A DNA stretch of 64,000 nt from Bin80 sp965208025 (GTDB taxonomy: Bacteria > Bacteroidota > Rhodothermia > Rhodothermales > Bin80): the NCBI GenBank assembly GCA_965208025.1, contig OZ242302.1, positions 1,736,001-1,800,000 on the forward strand. The letters run 5' to 3'. The notes beneath the pieces were generated by a model. The model searched no databases. It was not told where the DNA came from and saw nothing but the letters and a program-made list of their open reading frames with translations. The position numbers and the translations under genes are program-made. Shown here piece after piece: positions 44,157 through 53,130 of this stretch. Every line of letters begins with the position of its first letter. Position 1 is the first letter of the stretch.

Positions 44157-44510
44157 CTAAAATTCATTCCCCCCAATATGTACTGATCGTGCGACCTGAA
44201 GCATATGCTCCATTTGCTCAACATAGGCTAAGAGTGCTTGGGTTCCTCTGGAAGTTAGCCGATACTCGGTGTGCGGCATGCGCCCTTTGAAAGACTTTAT
44301 GCATTCGATATAACCTGCCTTTTCTAATTTTTGTGTATGACGACTCAGGTTACCATCCGAAGTACTCAACAGCACCTTCAGATCGCGGAAACTGAGCGTT
44401 TCTCCCGCCGCCAATGCACTCACAATTCCTAACCGCACACGCGCATGGATCAGAGGATCTAAATTGGTCTTCAACACTCTCATGGAGCTGGAAAAAGTCT
44501 TATCCCCCAT
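44157..44510 (-). CDS. Winged-helix transcriptional regulator
   Basis: A small DNA-binding protein of the HTH_27/ArsR-like type: DPLIHARVRLGIVSALAAG, LSFRDLKVLLSTSDGNLSRHTQKLEKAGYI (helix-turn-helix) and PHTEYRLTSRGTQALLAYVEQM (wing and last helix). ATG at 44510 (MGDKTFSSSMRVLK) is chosen; it overlaps the stop of the membrane-protein gene, and the longer frame up to 44567 lies inside that gene. It pairs with the membrane protein upstream, a common arrangement for such regulators. Confidence 0.82.
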   Translation of the reverse strand: MGDKTFSSSMRVLKTNLDPLIHARVRLGIVSALAAGETLSFRDLKVLLSTSDGNLSRHTQKLEKAGYIECIKSFKGRMPHTEYRLTSRGTQALLAYVEQMEHMLQVARSVHIGGNEF

Positions 44511-45153
44511 ATTTTCGCGCAATAAATAACCCAAAACCAATGTGCAACAAACCAAAGCTGAGTGCAAGGACTAAATGCATCCAGTCAGGTGGGATGAACA
44601 GCGAAATAATCCCCATGACCATAAAGCAGATACCCAGAATGGGTATGGTTCGCACACTACTTGCACCACCAGTAATTGTGCCTGCCCCATAGAGCAATAA
44701 CCAGATTGTCGCAAGAAGCTCTAAACTGCCCGCCTGCCAAAGGGCAACAGTGGATAGTAACCCTGCAACCATGGATGGGGCCAACGTGAGGATATACTTG
44801 CGACCCGGCCCACTGGTCAGGGACACTCCACAGGTTCGGGCCTTCCTACGTAAGGTCACGACCGCGATGCTCACCGCGACCCCCGCCTCAATCATCCAGA
44901 CCATCAGAGAGGCATCCGTAGAATCCTGAATGGAAGCAAGCCATGCTGCAACCATCGCAGTGACCCCAACGGCGACCATCCCCCACCCTGGAACAGCCGT
45001 GAATGAAGCTGAACGCTCCATCACATCACGAATATAACGTAAGTGTTCACTCGCTTGCTTCTCTGGATTCTGAGCGCGGCGAGGAACAGGTCCATGTTCA
45101 ATGTACATAAGTTGTATACTTTGTAAAGTGCTTTGTGTTGCAAAGTTGTTCAT
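44500..45153 (-). CDS. Multi-pass membrane protein of unknown function
   Basis: About 217 residues from ATG 45153 (MNNFATQSTLQSIQLMYIE). After a soluble stretch (SEHLRYIRDVMERSASFTAVPGWG, a phrase seen in proteins paired with HTH_27 regulators) it has about six hydrophobic segments: GMVAVGVTAMVAAWLA, MIEAGVAVSIAVVTL, LAPSMVAGLLSTVALW, LLATIWLLLYGAGTI, TIPILGICFMVMGIISLF and LVLALSFGLLHIGFGLFIA. It overlaps the regulator gene at its end, so both are made from one mRNA. No catalytic motif seen. Confidence 0.72.
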   Translation of the reverse strand: MNNFATQSTLQSIQLMYIEHGPVPRRAQNPEKQASEHLRYIRDVMERSASFTAVPGWGMVAVGVTAMVAAWLASIQDSTDASLMVWMIEAGVAVSIAVVTLRRKARTCGVSLTSGPGRKYILTLAPSMVAGLLSTVALWQAGSLELLATIWLLLYGAGTITGGASSVRTIPILGICFMVMGIISLFIPPDWMHLVLALSFGLLHIGFGLFIARKYGG

Positions 45154-45209
45154 CGGTGACACAATCCTCACCACCCTTGATTCCCAACTTACGCAATAGC
45201 TTCCCGATC

Positions 45210-46352
45210 ATGTCTGTTCTGGAAGACTTACCGACTCCCTGCGTACTCATTGATGAGAAGCGGCTCGAGGCGAATCTTTCGCAAATGGCGGCTAAGACCG
45301 AAGCGGTTCATTTACGCCCACACACGAAAACGCACAAGTCCACTGCCTTGGCAAAACGTCAACTGGCACACGGAGCCCGCGGAATCACCGTAGCCAAAGT
45401 TAGTGAAGCGGAGAAGTTTATCCAACATGGGTTTGATAACGTTTGTATCGCCTATACGATTGTAGGACCATCGCAACTTAAACGTCTAACCACTCTTTCC
45501 CAACAAGCTTATATTTCGTTTTGCATTGACACTAAAGAAGGAGTTCATCGTGCTGCACAAGCGTTCAGTCAATCCGAATGTTCTGCAAACATCCTTCTTG
45601 AAATTGACACTGGATACGGCCGCTGCGGAGTACCGCATGATCATCCTGATGTTGTCAAACTGGCCCAGATGATCCGAGAACTGGATAGTTTATACCTGGC
45701 TGGTATCCTGACGCATGAAGGAAATGCTTATTCAAATGGGCAAGTAAACCGAACGACCGTGATGTCCCAGACCCGAGATCGGATGCTTGATGTGGCCATC
45801 CGACTGGCAGATTCTGGTTGTATTGATCCGAATTCCTTTGAAATCAGTTTAGGATCAACTCCCTCTGTCAGTGTTTTTGAACCACTGAGCAAAGGTGGAT
45901 TCCAGATTACGGAACTACGACCTGGAAACTATATCTTCAATGACCTGACCCAGGTCTCGTTAGGGGTTTGCTCTCTGGATACGTGTGCGCTAACCGTCCT
46001 CTCAACTGTGGTGAGTAAACATCGTACCCCGCAAGGTACCGAACGTTTGATTTTGGATGCTGGCCGAAAGATTCTTACCAGTGATTTAGTTTCTGGCCAA
46101 TCAGGATATGGCTGTATTCTCTACAATCCTCGTACAAGAACTGCTCATCCACATGCGAGCATCCCTGAACTTTCAGAGGAGCACGGCTGGGCAGAGGTAC
46201 GAGGAGGAAGTGCACTAAGTATTGGGGATCGGGTACAAATCATACCAAACCATGCATGTGTCGTTGTGAATATGGTGAACCAGATGTATATAGTTCATGA
46301 AGGCCTTGTGATTTCCGAAGTGAACGTGGACGCTAGAGGCTGCGTGATTTAA
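45210..46352 (+). CDS. Fold-type III PLP enzyme, D-threonine aldolase / D-serine dehydratase type
   Basis: Acts on D-hydroxy amino acids. An alanine-racemase-like barrel with the PLP-lysine region LRPHTKTHKS (lysine about residue 40) is followed by a C-terminal beta domain with the metal-binding pair His-x-Cys in PNHACVVVNM. In known enzymes His-x-Cys is found in zinc D-serine dehydratases and His-x-Asp in D-threonine aldolases, so a dehydratase is slightly favoured. ATG at 45210 is chosen (MSVLEDLPTPCVLID, the family start) rather than the ORF extension from 45135. 380 residues. Divergent from the membrane-protein gene. Confidence 0.82.
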   Translation: MSVLEDLPTPCVLIDEKRLEANLSQMAAKTEAVHLRPHTKTHKSTALAKRQLAHGARGITVAKVSEAEKFIQHGFDNVCIAYTIVGPSQLKRLTTLSQQAYISFCIDTKEGVHRAAQAFSQSECSANILLEIDTGYGRCGVPHDHPDVVKLAQMIRELDSLYLAGILTHEGNAYSNGQVNRTTVMSQTRDRMLDVAIRLADSGCIDPNSFEISLGSTPSVSVFEPLSKGGFQITELRPGNYIFNDLTQVSLGVCSLDTCALTVLSTVVSKHRTPQGTERLILDAGRKILTSDLVSGQSGYGCILYNPRTRTAHPHASIPELSEEHGWAEVRGGSALSIGDRVQIIPNHACVVVNMVNQMYIVHEGLVISEVNVDARGCVI

Positions 46353-46370
46353 ATTTGAGTGAATCCGTGA

Positions 46371-47417
46371 ATGCAGGCAGTAATGAAATTAACGTCGGGG
46401 GTCGGCAATCTTGAGGTTTGCGAAATCCCCGATCCTGTCCCTGGCCGTGGAGAAGTTAAGTTGAAAGTCCATGCCGCAGGGATCTGTGGAACTGATCTGC
46501 AAATCTACAATGATGAATTTCAATCTGAACTACCATTGGTGTTAGGACACCAAGTGGCAGGCGAAGTCGTTGAGGTGGGCCAGGGTGTTTCCGAAAACCT
46601 TCTGGGTCATCGCGTCACATCCGAGACTTTCTCCGATACCCCTAACATATCTCGTCATCGTCACAATGGGCAAAGCAGCCTTTGCCGTAAACGACTCTCC
46701 ACCGATTCCTCAATCAATGGAGGATTTGCCGAGTATGTGATCGTTCCTGCACAGAATGTACACCGGTTGCCTGAGAGGATTTCCTATCGCGAAGGCGCAA
46801 TCACGGAACCCTTGGCGTGTGTTGTGCATGGAATTTTATTCGCCGAGCCAACCGTCCGTCCTGGAGATTTGGCCGTCATTGCCGGCCCAAGTACGATTGG
46901 ACTTCTTACCTTGCAAGTCCTCAAAGCCAGCCATGTGACGGTGGTTGTTCTGGGAACAGGGATGGACTCTGACCGCCTCGCACTCGCCAAAAACCTTGGG
47001 GCCGATTATGTGATCAATGTAGAAACAAGAGACATTCTTGCTCTCATTCAGGATGTATCCAGTCGGGGGCTTGGAGCAGATGTCGTCTATGAGTGTTCGG
47101 GTACAGATACTGCCCCTCTACAACTTCTAGACCTCGTGCGCCATGGGGGACGTTATGTCCAAATGGAACTGTCTGGTAAATCCATTGCATGGAATCTGGA
47201 TCAGATTTGTTACAAAGAACTCACTGTGACTGGAAGTAGTACCTCTACCTCAGAGTCCTGGATTCGGGCCGTCCACCTCCTGTCCACCCGAACGATTAAA
47301 ATTACCACTCTCCTTACCCATGACTTTGCATTATCCCAGTGGAAAGATGCATTCAACGTGTTCATGAATCAAGAGGGAGTCAAGGTGTTGTTTCGGCCTC
47401 ATTTTGATCAATCTTGA
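46371..47417 (+). CDS. Medium-chain zinc-type dehydrogenase (sorbitol/threonine dehydrogenase-like)
   Basis: NAD(P)-dependent alcohol dehydrogenase fold, 348 residues. N-terminal GroES-like domain with the catalytic zinc ligands AAGICGTDLQIY and LVLGHQVAGEVVEVG; Rossmann domain with LAVIAGPSTIGLLTLQVLKAS. The usual four-Cys structural zinc loop is reduced to a single Cys (SSLCRKRL), which is unusual. It follows the PLP enzyme by 18 bases, so the two may work together on a polyol or amino-alcohol. Confidence 0.83.
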   Translation: MQAVMKLTSGVGNLEVCEIPDPVPGRGEVKLKVHAAGICGTDLQIYNDEFQSELPLVLGHQVAGEVVEVGQGVSENLLGHRVTSETFSDTPNISRHRHNGQSSLCRKRLSTDSSINGGFAEYVIVPAQNVHRLPERISYREGAITEPLACVVHGILFAEPTVRPGDLAVIAGPSTIGLLTLQVLKASHVTVVVLGTGMDSDRLALAKNLGADYVINVETRDILALIQDVSSRGLGADVVYECSGTDTAPLQLLDLVRHGGRYVQMELSGKSIAWNLDQICYKELTVTGSSTSTSESWIRAVHLLSTRTIKITTLLTHDFALSQWKDAFNVFMNQEGVKVLFRPHFDQS

Positions 47418-47454
47418 TACCTATTCTGATTATTCTTAACTTAATCTCTATGGA

Positions 47455-47471
47455 CGCTGATGTTTTCAGCG
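47455..47471 (+). promoter_or_regulatory. Hairpin just upstream of hemA
   Basis: CGCTGA at 47455-47460 and TCAGCG at 47466-47471 form a 6-bp stem with a 5-base loop, 7 bases before the hemA ATG. It could limit ribosome access to hemA or be part of the end of the preceding transcript. No T-run follows, so a standard terminator is unlikely. Confidence 0.35.
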
Positions 47472-47478
47472 CATTTTC

Positions 47479-48735
47479 ATGGCAAATCAATCCTTAGGAC
47501 TTATTGGGCTTAGCTATAAAGCTGCCCCAGTTGAGATTCGTGAGCGAGTCGTCCTGCTTCCTCAGCAACAATTGAGTTTTTATGATAAGGCTCGCAATTC
47601 TCTAGATGGTCTGGCAATATTGTCTACCTGTAACCGCGTAGAATTCTACGGTCATGTAGATGACCGACCAGCGGGTGCGATGGATGCTTTAGGGGATCTA
47701 CTAAAATATTCTTTTGATTTGGCACCTGCACAGCCTTATCTCTACTATCGGCAGTCTAGCGATGTGTCACGCCATTTAATGAGAGTAGCCTGTGGACTAG
47801 ATTCGATGATCCTCGGCGAGTCCCAAATCCTTGGTCAAGTGCATGATTGCCTTTTGTCTTCTGAATCTGCATCCTTTGCAAGTATGGAGCTCCAAACCGT
47901 CTTCAAAGCAGCCGTCAAAGCAGGAAAACGTGCCCGCAAAGGAACGGACTTAGGGAAGTTCCCCGTTAGTATCGCCTCCGTTGCAATTGAACATATTCTA
48001 CTCAAGGCCGGTCCTCTCCAAAATTTACATGTTGCTGTGATTGGCAGTGGGGAGATGGGAAGTCTGGCGGGCAAGATTCTTCAAAAGAGGTCCATTGCTC
48101 GACTCACGTTCGTGAATCGTAACCATGAGCGTGCCAGAGCATTAGCTGTTGATGCTTGTGCACATGCAGTCCCGATTGAAGACTTACGTGATGCAGTTTC
48201 TCGGGCTGATGTGGTGATCAGTGCAACGGATGCCCCTCATATCATACTAAGCCCTGAACATATCGCACAAAGAAAGAATCGTCCACTCCTGTTGGTTGAT
48301 CTCGCGGTTCCCCGAGATATTGATCCTTTCCTTGGTGAACTTCCTAACGTCACACTTCTGGATATTGATCACTTGAAAAATGATATTGCCCAATCAAAGG
48401 CTGCACGGCAGGCTGAAGTACCTCAGGTTGAAAAAATTATAGAAACAGAACTGAGTTTGCTTGAACAACGTCTGACGACCTTGAAAATTGAGCCAGTGAT
48501 CACCGATCTACGACATAGGGCAGAATCTATCCGCCAGACTGAATTGTCGCGAACCCTGGAGAGTATAGGGCCGCTGGATCCTGAGGTTGTTACTAAATTG
48601 GAGAATTTTTCAAATAGTTTGGTCAAGAAGCTTCTTCATGATCCTACGCTGAACCTGCGACAAGGAATCCCTGAACTTCCCCCAGATACCGTTCGGCGCC
48701 TTTTTGGTATACAGGACGCTGCATCAGGTAAATGA
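47479..48735 (+). CDS. hemA: Glutamyl-tRNA reductase
   Basis: First step of the C5 haem pathway: reduces glutamyl-tRNA to glutamate-1-semialdehyde with NADPH. The active-site Cys51 lies in ILSTCNRVEFY. GLDSMILGESQILGQV and the NADPH motif VAVIGSGEMGSLAG are present, and a C-terminal dimerisation helix region. 418 residues, normal. First gene of a run of eight overlapping haem genes. hemC begins within its stop codon. Confidence 0.95.
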   Translation: MANQSLGLIGLSYKAAPVEIRERVVLLPQQQLSFYDKARNSLDGLAILSTCNRVEFYGHVDDRPAGAMDALGDLLKYSFDLAPAQPYLYYRQSSDVSRHLMRVACGLDSMILGESQILGQVHDCLLSSESASFASMELQTVFKAAVKAGKRARKGTDLGKFPVSIASVAIEHILLKAGPLQNLHVAVIGSGEMGSLAGKILQKRSIARLTFVNRNHERARALAVDACAHAVPIEDLRDAVSRADVVISATDAPHIILSPEHIAQRKNRPLLLVDLAVPRDIDPFLGELPNVTLLDIDHLKNDIAQSKAARQAEVPQVEKIIETELSLLEQRLTTLKIEPVITDLRHRAESIRQTELSRTLESIGPLDPEVVTKLENFSNSLVKKLLHDPTLNLRQGIPELPPDTVRRLFGIQDAASGK

Positions 48736-49637
48736 AGCGGCAATTCCGAGCGGGTACGCGCCGCTCCCCTCTGGCGCGAACTCAGACGAGCCTCGTCCTC
48801 CAGCAGTTAAAGTCAGCGTATCCGCAACTTGATTTTCCGGTGCTCCCCATCTCCACGCTTGGAGATCAAACAAAAGGACAGCTTCCTACATCAAATCCTG
48901 GAGTCTTCACGAGTACACTTGAAAACGCTCTTCTTTCGGGTCAGATTGATTTTGCGGTTCACTCCTTGAAAGATCTCCCAATCAACCATCCCAAGGAATT
49001 GACCATTGCTGCCATCCCACCACGATCTTCTGCATTTGACATCCTATTTACTTCATCGGGAAAAACGTTGGAAGAAATACCCGAAGGCATGCAAATTGGC
49101 ACCTCAAGCTTAAGGCGCAAAGCGCAGCTTCTACGAATTCGACCTGATCTAACCATTGCCCCCCTGCGAGGCAATGTTGATACCAGAACTCAGAAAGTTC
49201 TTCGCGGAGAACTGACTGCAGTGATTTTGGCGGAGGCTGGGATGTTGAGGTTAGGGATTCCCCATAAGCACTTCCGCCAAATACCTATGGATTTGATGCT
49301 TCCTGCGCCAGCACAAGGGGCTCTGGCGGTGGAGTGCCGAAAGGAAGACACAATAACGCTGAATATCTTAAAATCTATTGATTGCTCATCTACTCGGAGA
49401 ACTACAACTGCCGAGCGTGCTTTTCTTGGAGCGGCCGGAGGAGGGTGCTCCATCCCAATCGGCGCGTACGCGGAACAGATAGAGAACGAGATTTACCTGC
49501 GTGCTGAGGTACTCTCGAATGATGGGTGTCATCATATTTCCGTAGCTGGAACAGGTTCGAACGCACTGGATTTAGGACATCAACTTGCGGAAAGGGCAAA
49601 TCAAATGGGAGCCAAAGAGGTACTAAATCGTGCGTAG
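48732..49637 (+). CDS. hemC: Hydroxymethylbilane synthase (porphobilinogen deaminase)
   Basis: Polymerises four porphobilinogens into hydroxymethylbilane. RAGTRRSPLARTQT at the start, VHSLKDLP (Asp active-site region), GTSSLRRKAQLL and the dipyrromethane-cofactor Cys239 in AAGGGCSIPIGAYAE. 301 residues. ATGA overlap with hemA and an 8-base overlap with hemD. Confidence 0.95.
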   Translation: MKRQFRAGTRRSPLARTQTSLVLQQLKSAYPQLDFPVLPISTLGDQTKGQLPTSNPGVFTSTLENALLSGQIDFAVHSLKDLPINHPKELTIAAIPPRSSAFDILFTSSGKTLEEIPEGMQIGTSSLRRKAQLLRIRPDLTIAPLRGNVDTRTQKVLRGELTAVILAEAGMLRLGIPHKHFRQIPMDLMLPAPAQGALAVECRKEDTITLNILKSIDCSSTRRTTTAERAFLGAAGGGCSIPIGAYAEQIENEIYLRAEVLSNDGCHHISVAGTGSNALDLGHQLAERANQMGAKEVLNRA

Positions 49638-50379
49638 TTCTCTTGCTGGCAGACGAATTGTAGTTACACGACCGTCAGACCAGTCTGGCTTGATGTGTGA
49701 GATGCTCGAAACTCGGGGGGCTTCGGTTATTGAGTTCCCAACGATACGGATTGAACCTCCATCAGATCCTCTCCCGCTACAGCAGGCAATCAGCAAGTTG
49801 CACACCTTTGATCAGATTATTTTTACCAGTGTCAACGGGGTCAAATATTTTTGGAAATATTTTGACGGTACTTGGCCCACTTCGGTACGGGTAGCCGCAA
49901 TTGGGCCTGCTACTGCGGCAGCGATAACTGCTCGCGGCGTCACACCGGATTTTGTACCTTCTAAATATGTTGCCGAGACACTTGCGGAGGAACTTGGGCC
50001 TGTTGAAGGGCAGACAATTCTTCTCCCTCGGGCATCTAAGACACGTCCAATCTTGGCGGAATTATTGCAGATTGGTGGGGCAAAGGTTACCTCCGTCACG
50101 GCATATGAAACTCAGGTGAACTACCCCCCAGATTCGGCGTACGCTGAACTTACGGAGGGAATAGATGCGGTTACCTTCACCAGTGGCTCTACGGTAGATG
50201 GGTTTAAAGCGGTTTCTCCTGATCCTGAGATTTCCTTTATTGCTGCTTGCATCGGCCCAATTACGGCCAAGGCGGCATTGCTGGCAGGATTCAAGGTCGG
50301 CATTATAGCAAAAACGTATACCAGTAAAGGGCTCGTTACTGCCCTTGACAATTACTTTGAACAGCTTGCACAAACATAA
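49630..50379 (+). CDS. hemD: Uroporphyrinogen-III synthase
   Basis: Cyclises hydroxymethylbilane with inversion of ring D. Weakly conserved family, but GRRIVVTRPSDQSGLMCEML, IIFTSVNGVKYFW, AAIGPATAAAITARGV, ILLPRASKTRPIL and DAVTFTSGSTVDGF fit, as does its place between hemC and hemB. GTG start overlapping hemC; 249 residues. Confidence 0.88.
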   Translation: MRSSLAGRRIVVTRPSDQSGLMCEMLETRGASVIEFPTIRIEPPSDPLPLQQAISKLHTFDQIIFTSVNGVKYFWKYFDGTWPTSVRVAAIGPATAAAITARGVTPDFVPSKYVAETLAEELGPVEGQTILLPRASKTRPILAELLQIGGAKVTSVTAYETQVNYPPDSAYAELTEGIDAVTFTSGSTVDGFKAVSPDPEISFIAACIGPITAKAALLAGFKVGIIAKTYTSKGLVTALDNYFEQLAQT

Positions 50380-51352
50380 ACGTCCCAGACGCCTGCGCGT
50401 CTCAGGTGCCATGCGGCGTATGGTGCGGGAAACGCAGATTTCTCCTGCCGATTTTATCTACCCGATCTTTGTAACTTCATTCAATGAAGGTCCTATTGAC
50501 GGGATGCCTGGGGTTGTACGGGTTAATGTGGATGGTGCCGTAGAAGTCGCTCAGAAAGCTGCTTCTGCTGGGATCAGTGGCATTCTACTTTTTGGGATTC
50601 CCGAGTCTAAGGATGATACGGGTAGCGAAGCATTATCCCCCTCTGGGATTATTCCCCAAACGCTTCGCGCGATCAAGAAAGCCAATTTGGACTTGGTCAC
50701 TATAACAGATGTCTGCCTCTGCTCCTATACCTCTCACGGACATTGCGGAGTGATTGAAAAGAAAGTGCTCTCCAATGATGCTACGCTACGAATATTGGCT
50801 CAGATGGCACAGATCCATGCGGATAGCGGAGCAGACGTCGTCGCACCAAGTGCGATGATGGATCATCAGGTGCACTTCATTCGTGAAGCACTTGATTTGA
50901 GTGGACATCAGGACGTTGCAATCCTCTCCTACAGTGCGAAGTATGCATCTGCATTCTATGGTCCTTTTCGGAACGCAGCTGGAGGGGCGCCTCAATTTGG
51001 AGACAGGAAGGCTTACCAAATGGATTCTGGGAACGCTTTTGAGGCCCTGCGAGAAATTGAATTGGACATTGCTGAAGGAGCCGATATGATCATGGTCAAA
51101 CCTGCTCTGGCGTATCTGGATATCATCAGCCGGATTCATCACCGCTGGCCAGAAATTCCTTTATTTGCTTATAATGTGAGTGGTGAATACTCTATGGTGA
51201 AAGTCGCTGCATCCCAAGGAATCGTGGATGAACCCACTGCAATTGTGGAGATTTTGACGAGCATTCGTCGTGCTGGCGCTGCTCGCATGATCACCTATCA
51301 TGCATTAGATGCTGCACGGCTTCTAAATGATCCTCGCATCTCATGGCAATAG
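50345..51352 (+). CDS. hemB: Delta-aminolevulinic acid dehydratase (porphobilinogen synthase)
   Basis: Condenses two 5-aminolevulinates to porphobilinogen. RPRRLRVSGAMRRMVRET is the family start. The zinc-site segment DVCLCSYTSHGHCG shows all three Cys, so this is the zinc-dependent form. Schiff-base lysines are in LSYSAKYASAFYG and MIMVKPALAYLD. The start is uncertain: no ATG precedes the conserved N-terminus, so translation must begin at one of the TTG codons (50345, 50357 or 50366), all overlapping the end of hemD. About 330 residues. Confidence 0.94.
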   Translation: MTITLNSLHKHKRPRRLRVSGAMRRMVRETQISPADFIYPIFVTSFNEGPIDGMPGVVRVNVDGAVEVAQKAASAGISGILLFGIPESKDDTGSEALSPSGIIPQTLRAIKKANLDLVTITDVCLCSYTSHGHCGVIEKKVLSNDATLRILAQMAQIHADSGADVVAPSAMMDHQVHFIREALDLSGHQDVAILSYSAKYASAFYGPFRNAAGGAPQFGDRKAYQMDSGNAFEALREIELDIAEGADMIMVKPALAYLDIISRIHHRWPEIPLFAYNVSGEYSMVKVAASQGIVDEPTAIVEILTSIRRAGAARMITYHALDAARLLNDPRISWQ

Positions 51353-52080
51353 ATATACAGGAGAGTCGGAAGGTTGGGGTTGACCTTCGTGAGCGAGGGA
51401 AATCATCCGATGGGCGTACCATCTATCATGATGGACGTCTCTACATGCAGTTGCTGGTCTATTCTGGTTTAGAAGAATCCTCACAAGCCTTCACGGACTC
51501 CTTAGCGAAGACAGGATTCTGCGGTGCATTGTATTCAAGTCTCCATGATCCTGTGGGATTGGGGTTACTGACAATTTCCGAGGATCCAAAATTTTTTGCC
51601 ACCGAACTGCCGACTTATTTGAGAGCTAGCCCCTTTTCTCAATTGAGATGCCGCACTCGCTGGACCATGATCGGACGCACCTATTCTATTGGATATGAAC
51701 ATGATCTGATTGAAACGCTTCTGGAACGTCCTCGAAGATATGTCTGTAACCCATCTTGGCCTTGGGCGATATGGTATCCTCTTCGACGTGCCAGTGAATT
51801 TGAGCATTTAAGTGCGGAAGAGCGCCGAACCATCCTCATGGAACATGGGGGGATTGGAATCGCCTATGGGCGAAGTGATCATGCCCACGATATCCGCTTA
51901 GCTTGTCATGGGCTTGACCAAAACGACAATGATTTTGTTGTTGGACTACTCAGTAAGGAGTTACATCCTTTGTCTGCAATCGTTGAACGGATGCGTAAGA
52001 CGCAGCAGACTTCCCGCTATCTAAGTAGTCTCGGCCCCTTCTTCGTCGGGTATGCGCTCTGGCAATCATCCCCTTCCTGA
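51343..52080 (+). CDS. hemQ: HemQ-type coproheme decarboxylase (chlorite dismutase family)
   Basis: In the coproporphyrin-dependent route this enzyme decarboxylates coproheme to haem b. Family signatures in the C-terminal half: WYPLRRASEFEHLSAEERR, MEHGGIGIAYGR, LACHGLDQNDNDFVVGLL (with the likely proximal His) and LHPLSAIVERMRKTQQTSRY, ending LGPFFVGYALWQ. 245 residues. The stretch around residues 100-140 is less familiar. Sits between hemB and hemE, overlapping hemB by 10 bases, which supports a haem role over chlorite detoxification. Confidence 0.87.
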   Translation: MAIDIQESRKVGVDLRERGKSSDGRTIYHDGRLYMQLLVYSGLEESSQAFTDSLAKTGFCGALYSSLHDPVGLGLLTISEDPKFFATELPTYLRASPFSQLRCRTRWTMIGRTYSIGYEHDLIETLLERPRRYVCNPSWPWAIWYPLRRASEFEHLSAEERRTILMEHGGIGIAYGRSDHAHDIRLACHGLDQNDNDFVVGLLSKELHPLSAIVERMRKTQQTSRYLSSLGPFFVGYALWQSSPS

Positions 52081-52101
52081 TCCCTCCATACCCCTTCAGA
52101 A

Positions 52102-53130
52102 ATGACTGGACGCCAACGACTCCTGGCTGCATGTCAAGGAAAGCCTGTTGACTATACCCCTATATGGATCATGCGACAGGCTGGTCGCTATCTTCCCGAA
52201 TACCGAACCATTCGCAGTCAATATTCAATGGAAGAGGCGTTGGGGAACGCTAGGATTGCCGCCGAAATTACACTCCTACCCCTCAAGCACTTTGAACTGG
52301 ATGCCGTGATTATTTTTTCGGATATTTTGCCACCTTTGACGGGGATGGGGTTAGATCTCCAATTTGTGCAGGGGGTTGGCCCCCGCATCAACAACCCACT
52401 TCGGACCCCCAAAGCAATTGACTTGCTTGGTGTCCCCCCCGCCGAAGAGACCATGGGGGCAACCCTTGATGCAATAAAAATCGTCCATACCGAATTCCTA
52501 ACCCGCGACTTGGCTCTGATTGGGTTTGCTGGTGCTCCATTCACATTGGCCAGCTACGCAATTGAAGGTGGCAGTACGCGTACCTTTTCTCGCACCAAAC
52601 AATTTATGTACAGCGAACCTGCGGCATGGGACCGTCTGATGATCAAACTATCTGGATTGACTGTAGACAATTTAAAGTCCCAGATCCGTGCGGGTGTGGA
52701 CTGTGTCCAACTCTTTGATTCATGGGTAGGAGCACTCAGCCGATATGATTATGAGCGCTTTGTTCAACCGTATACACGCAAGGTAATTCAGGCTATTCAA
52801 GATGAGGCCCCAGTGATTCATTTTAGCACCAACACTGGACCTTATCTGGACGCGATAGCATCAGCCGGAGGTCATGTGATCGGGGTTGATTGGCGGACGC
52901 CGATTGATGTAGCACATGCGCTTGTACAAAAACCTGTCATGGGAAACCTAGATCCCTGTGCACTCCTTGCACCATGGAGTGAACTCAAGCCTCAAGCACA
53001 AGACGTATTGGAACGAATCGGAGGGCAGCCAGGCCATATTTTTAACCTTGGTCATGGGATCTTACCCGAAACTCCGGTTGACCATGTGCGGCGACTGGTC
53101 AACTATGTACATGATTATCAACATGGTTGA
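52102..53130 (+). CDS. hemE: Uroporphyrinogen decarboxylase
   Basis: Converts uroporphyrinogen III to coproporphyrinogen III. The N-terminal signature PIWIMRQAGRYLPEYR is perfect, with ALIGFAGAPFTLASYAIEGG, QLFDSWVGALS and FNLGHGILPETPVDHV. 342 residues. ATG 21 bases after hemQ; it overlaps the hemH start. Confidence 0.95.
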   Translation: MTGRQRLLAACQGKPVDYTPIWIMRQAGRYLPEYRTIRSQYSMEEALGNARIAAEITLLPLKHFELDAVIIFSDILPPLTGMGLDLQFVQGVGPRINNPLRTPKAIDLLGVPPAEETMGATLDAIKIVHTEFLTRDLALIGFAGAPFTLASYAIEGGSTRTFSRTKQFMYSEPAAWDRLMIKLSGLTVDNLKSQIRAGVDCVQLFDSWVGALSRYDYERFVQPYTRKVIQAIQDEAPVIHFSTNTGPYLDAIASAGGHVIGVDWRTPIDVAHALVQKPVMGNLDPCALLAPWSELKPQAQDVLERIGGQPGHIFNLGHGILPETPVDHVRRLVNYVHDYQHG

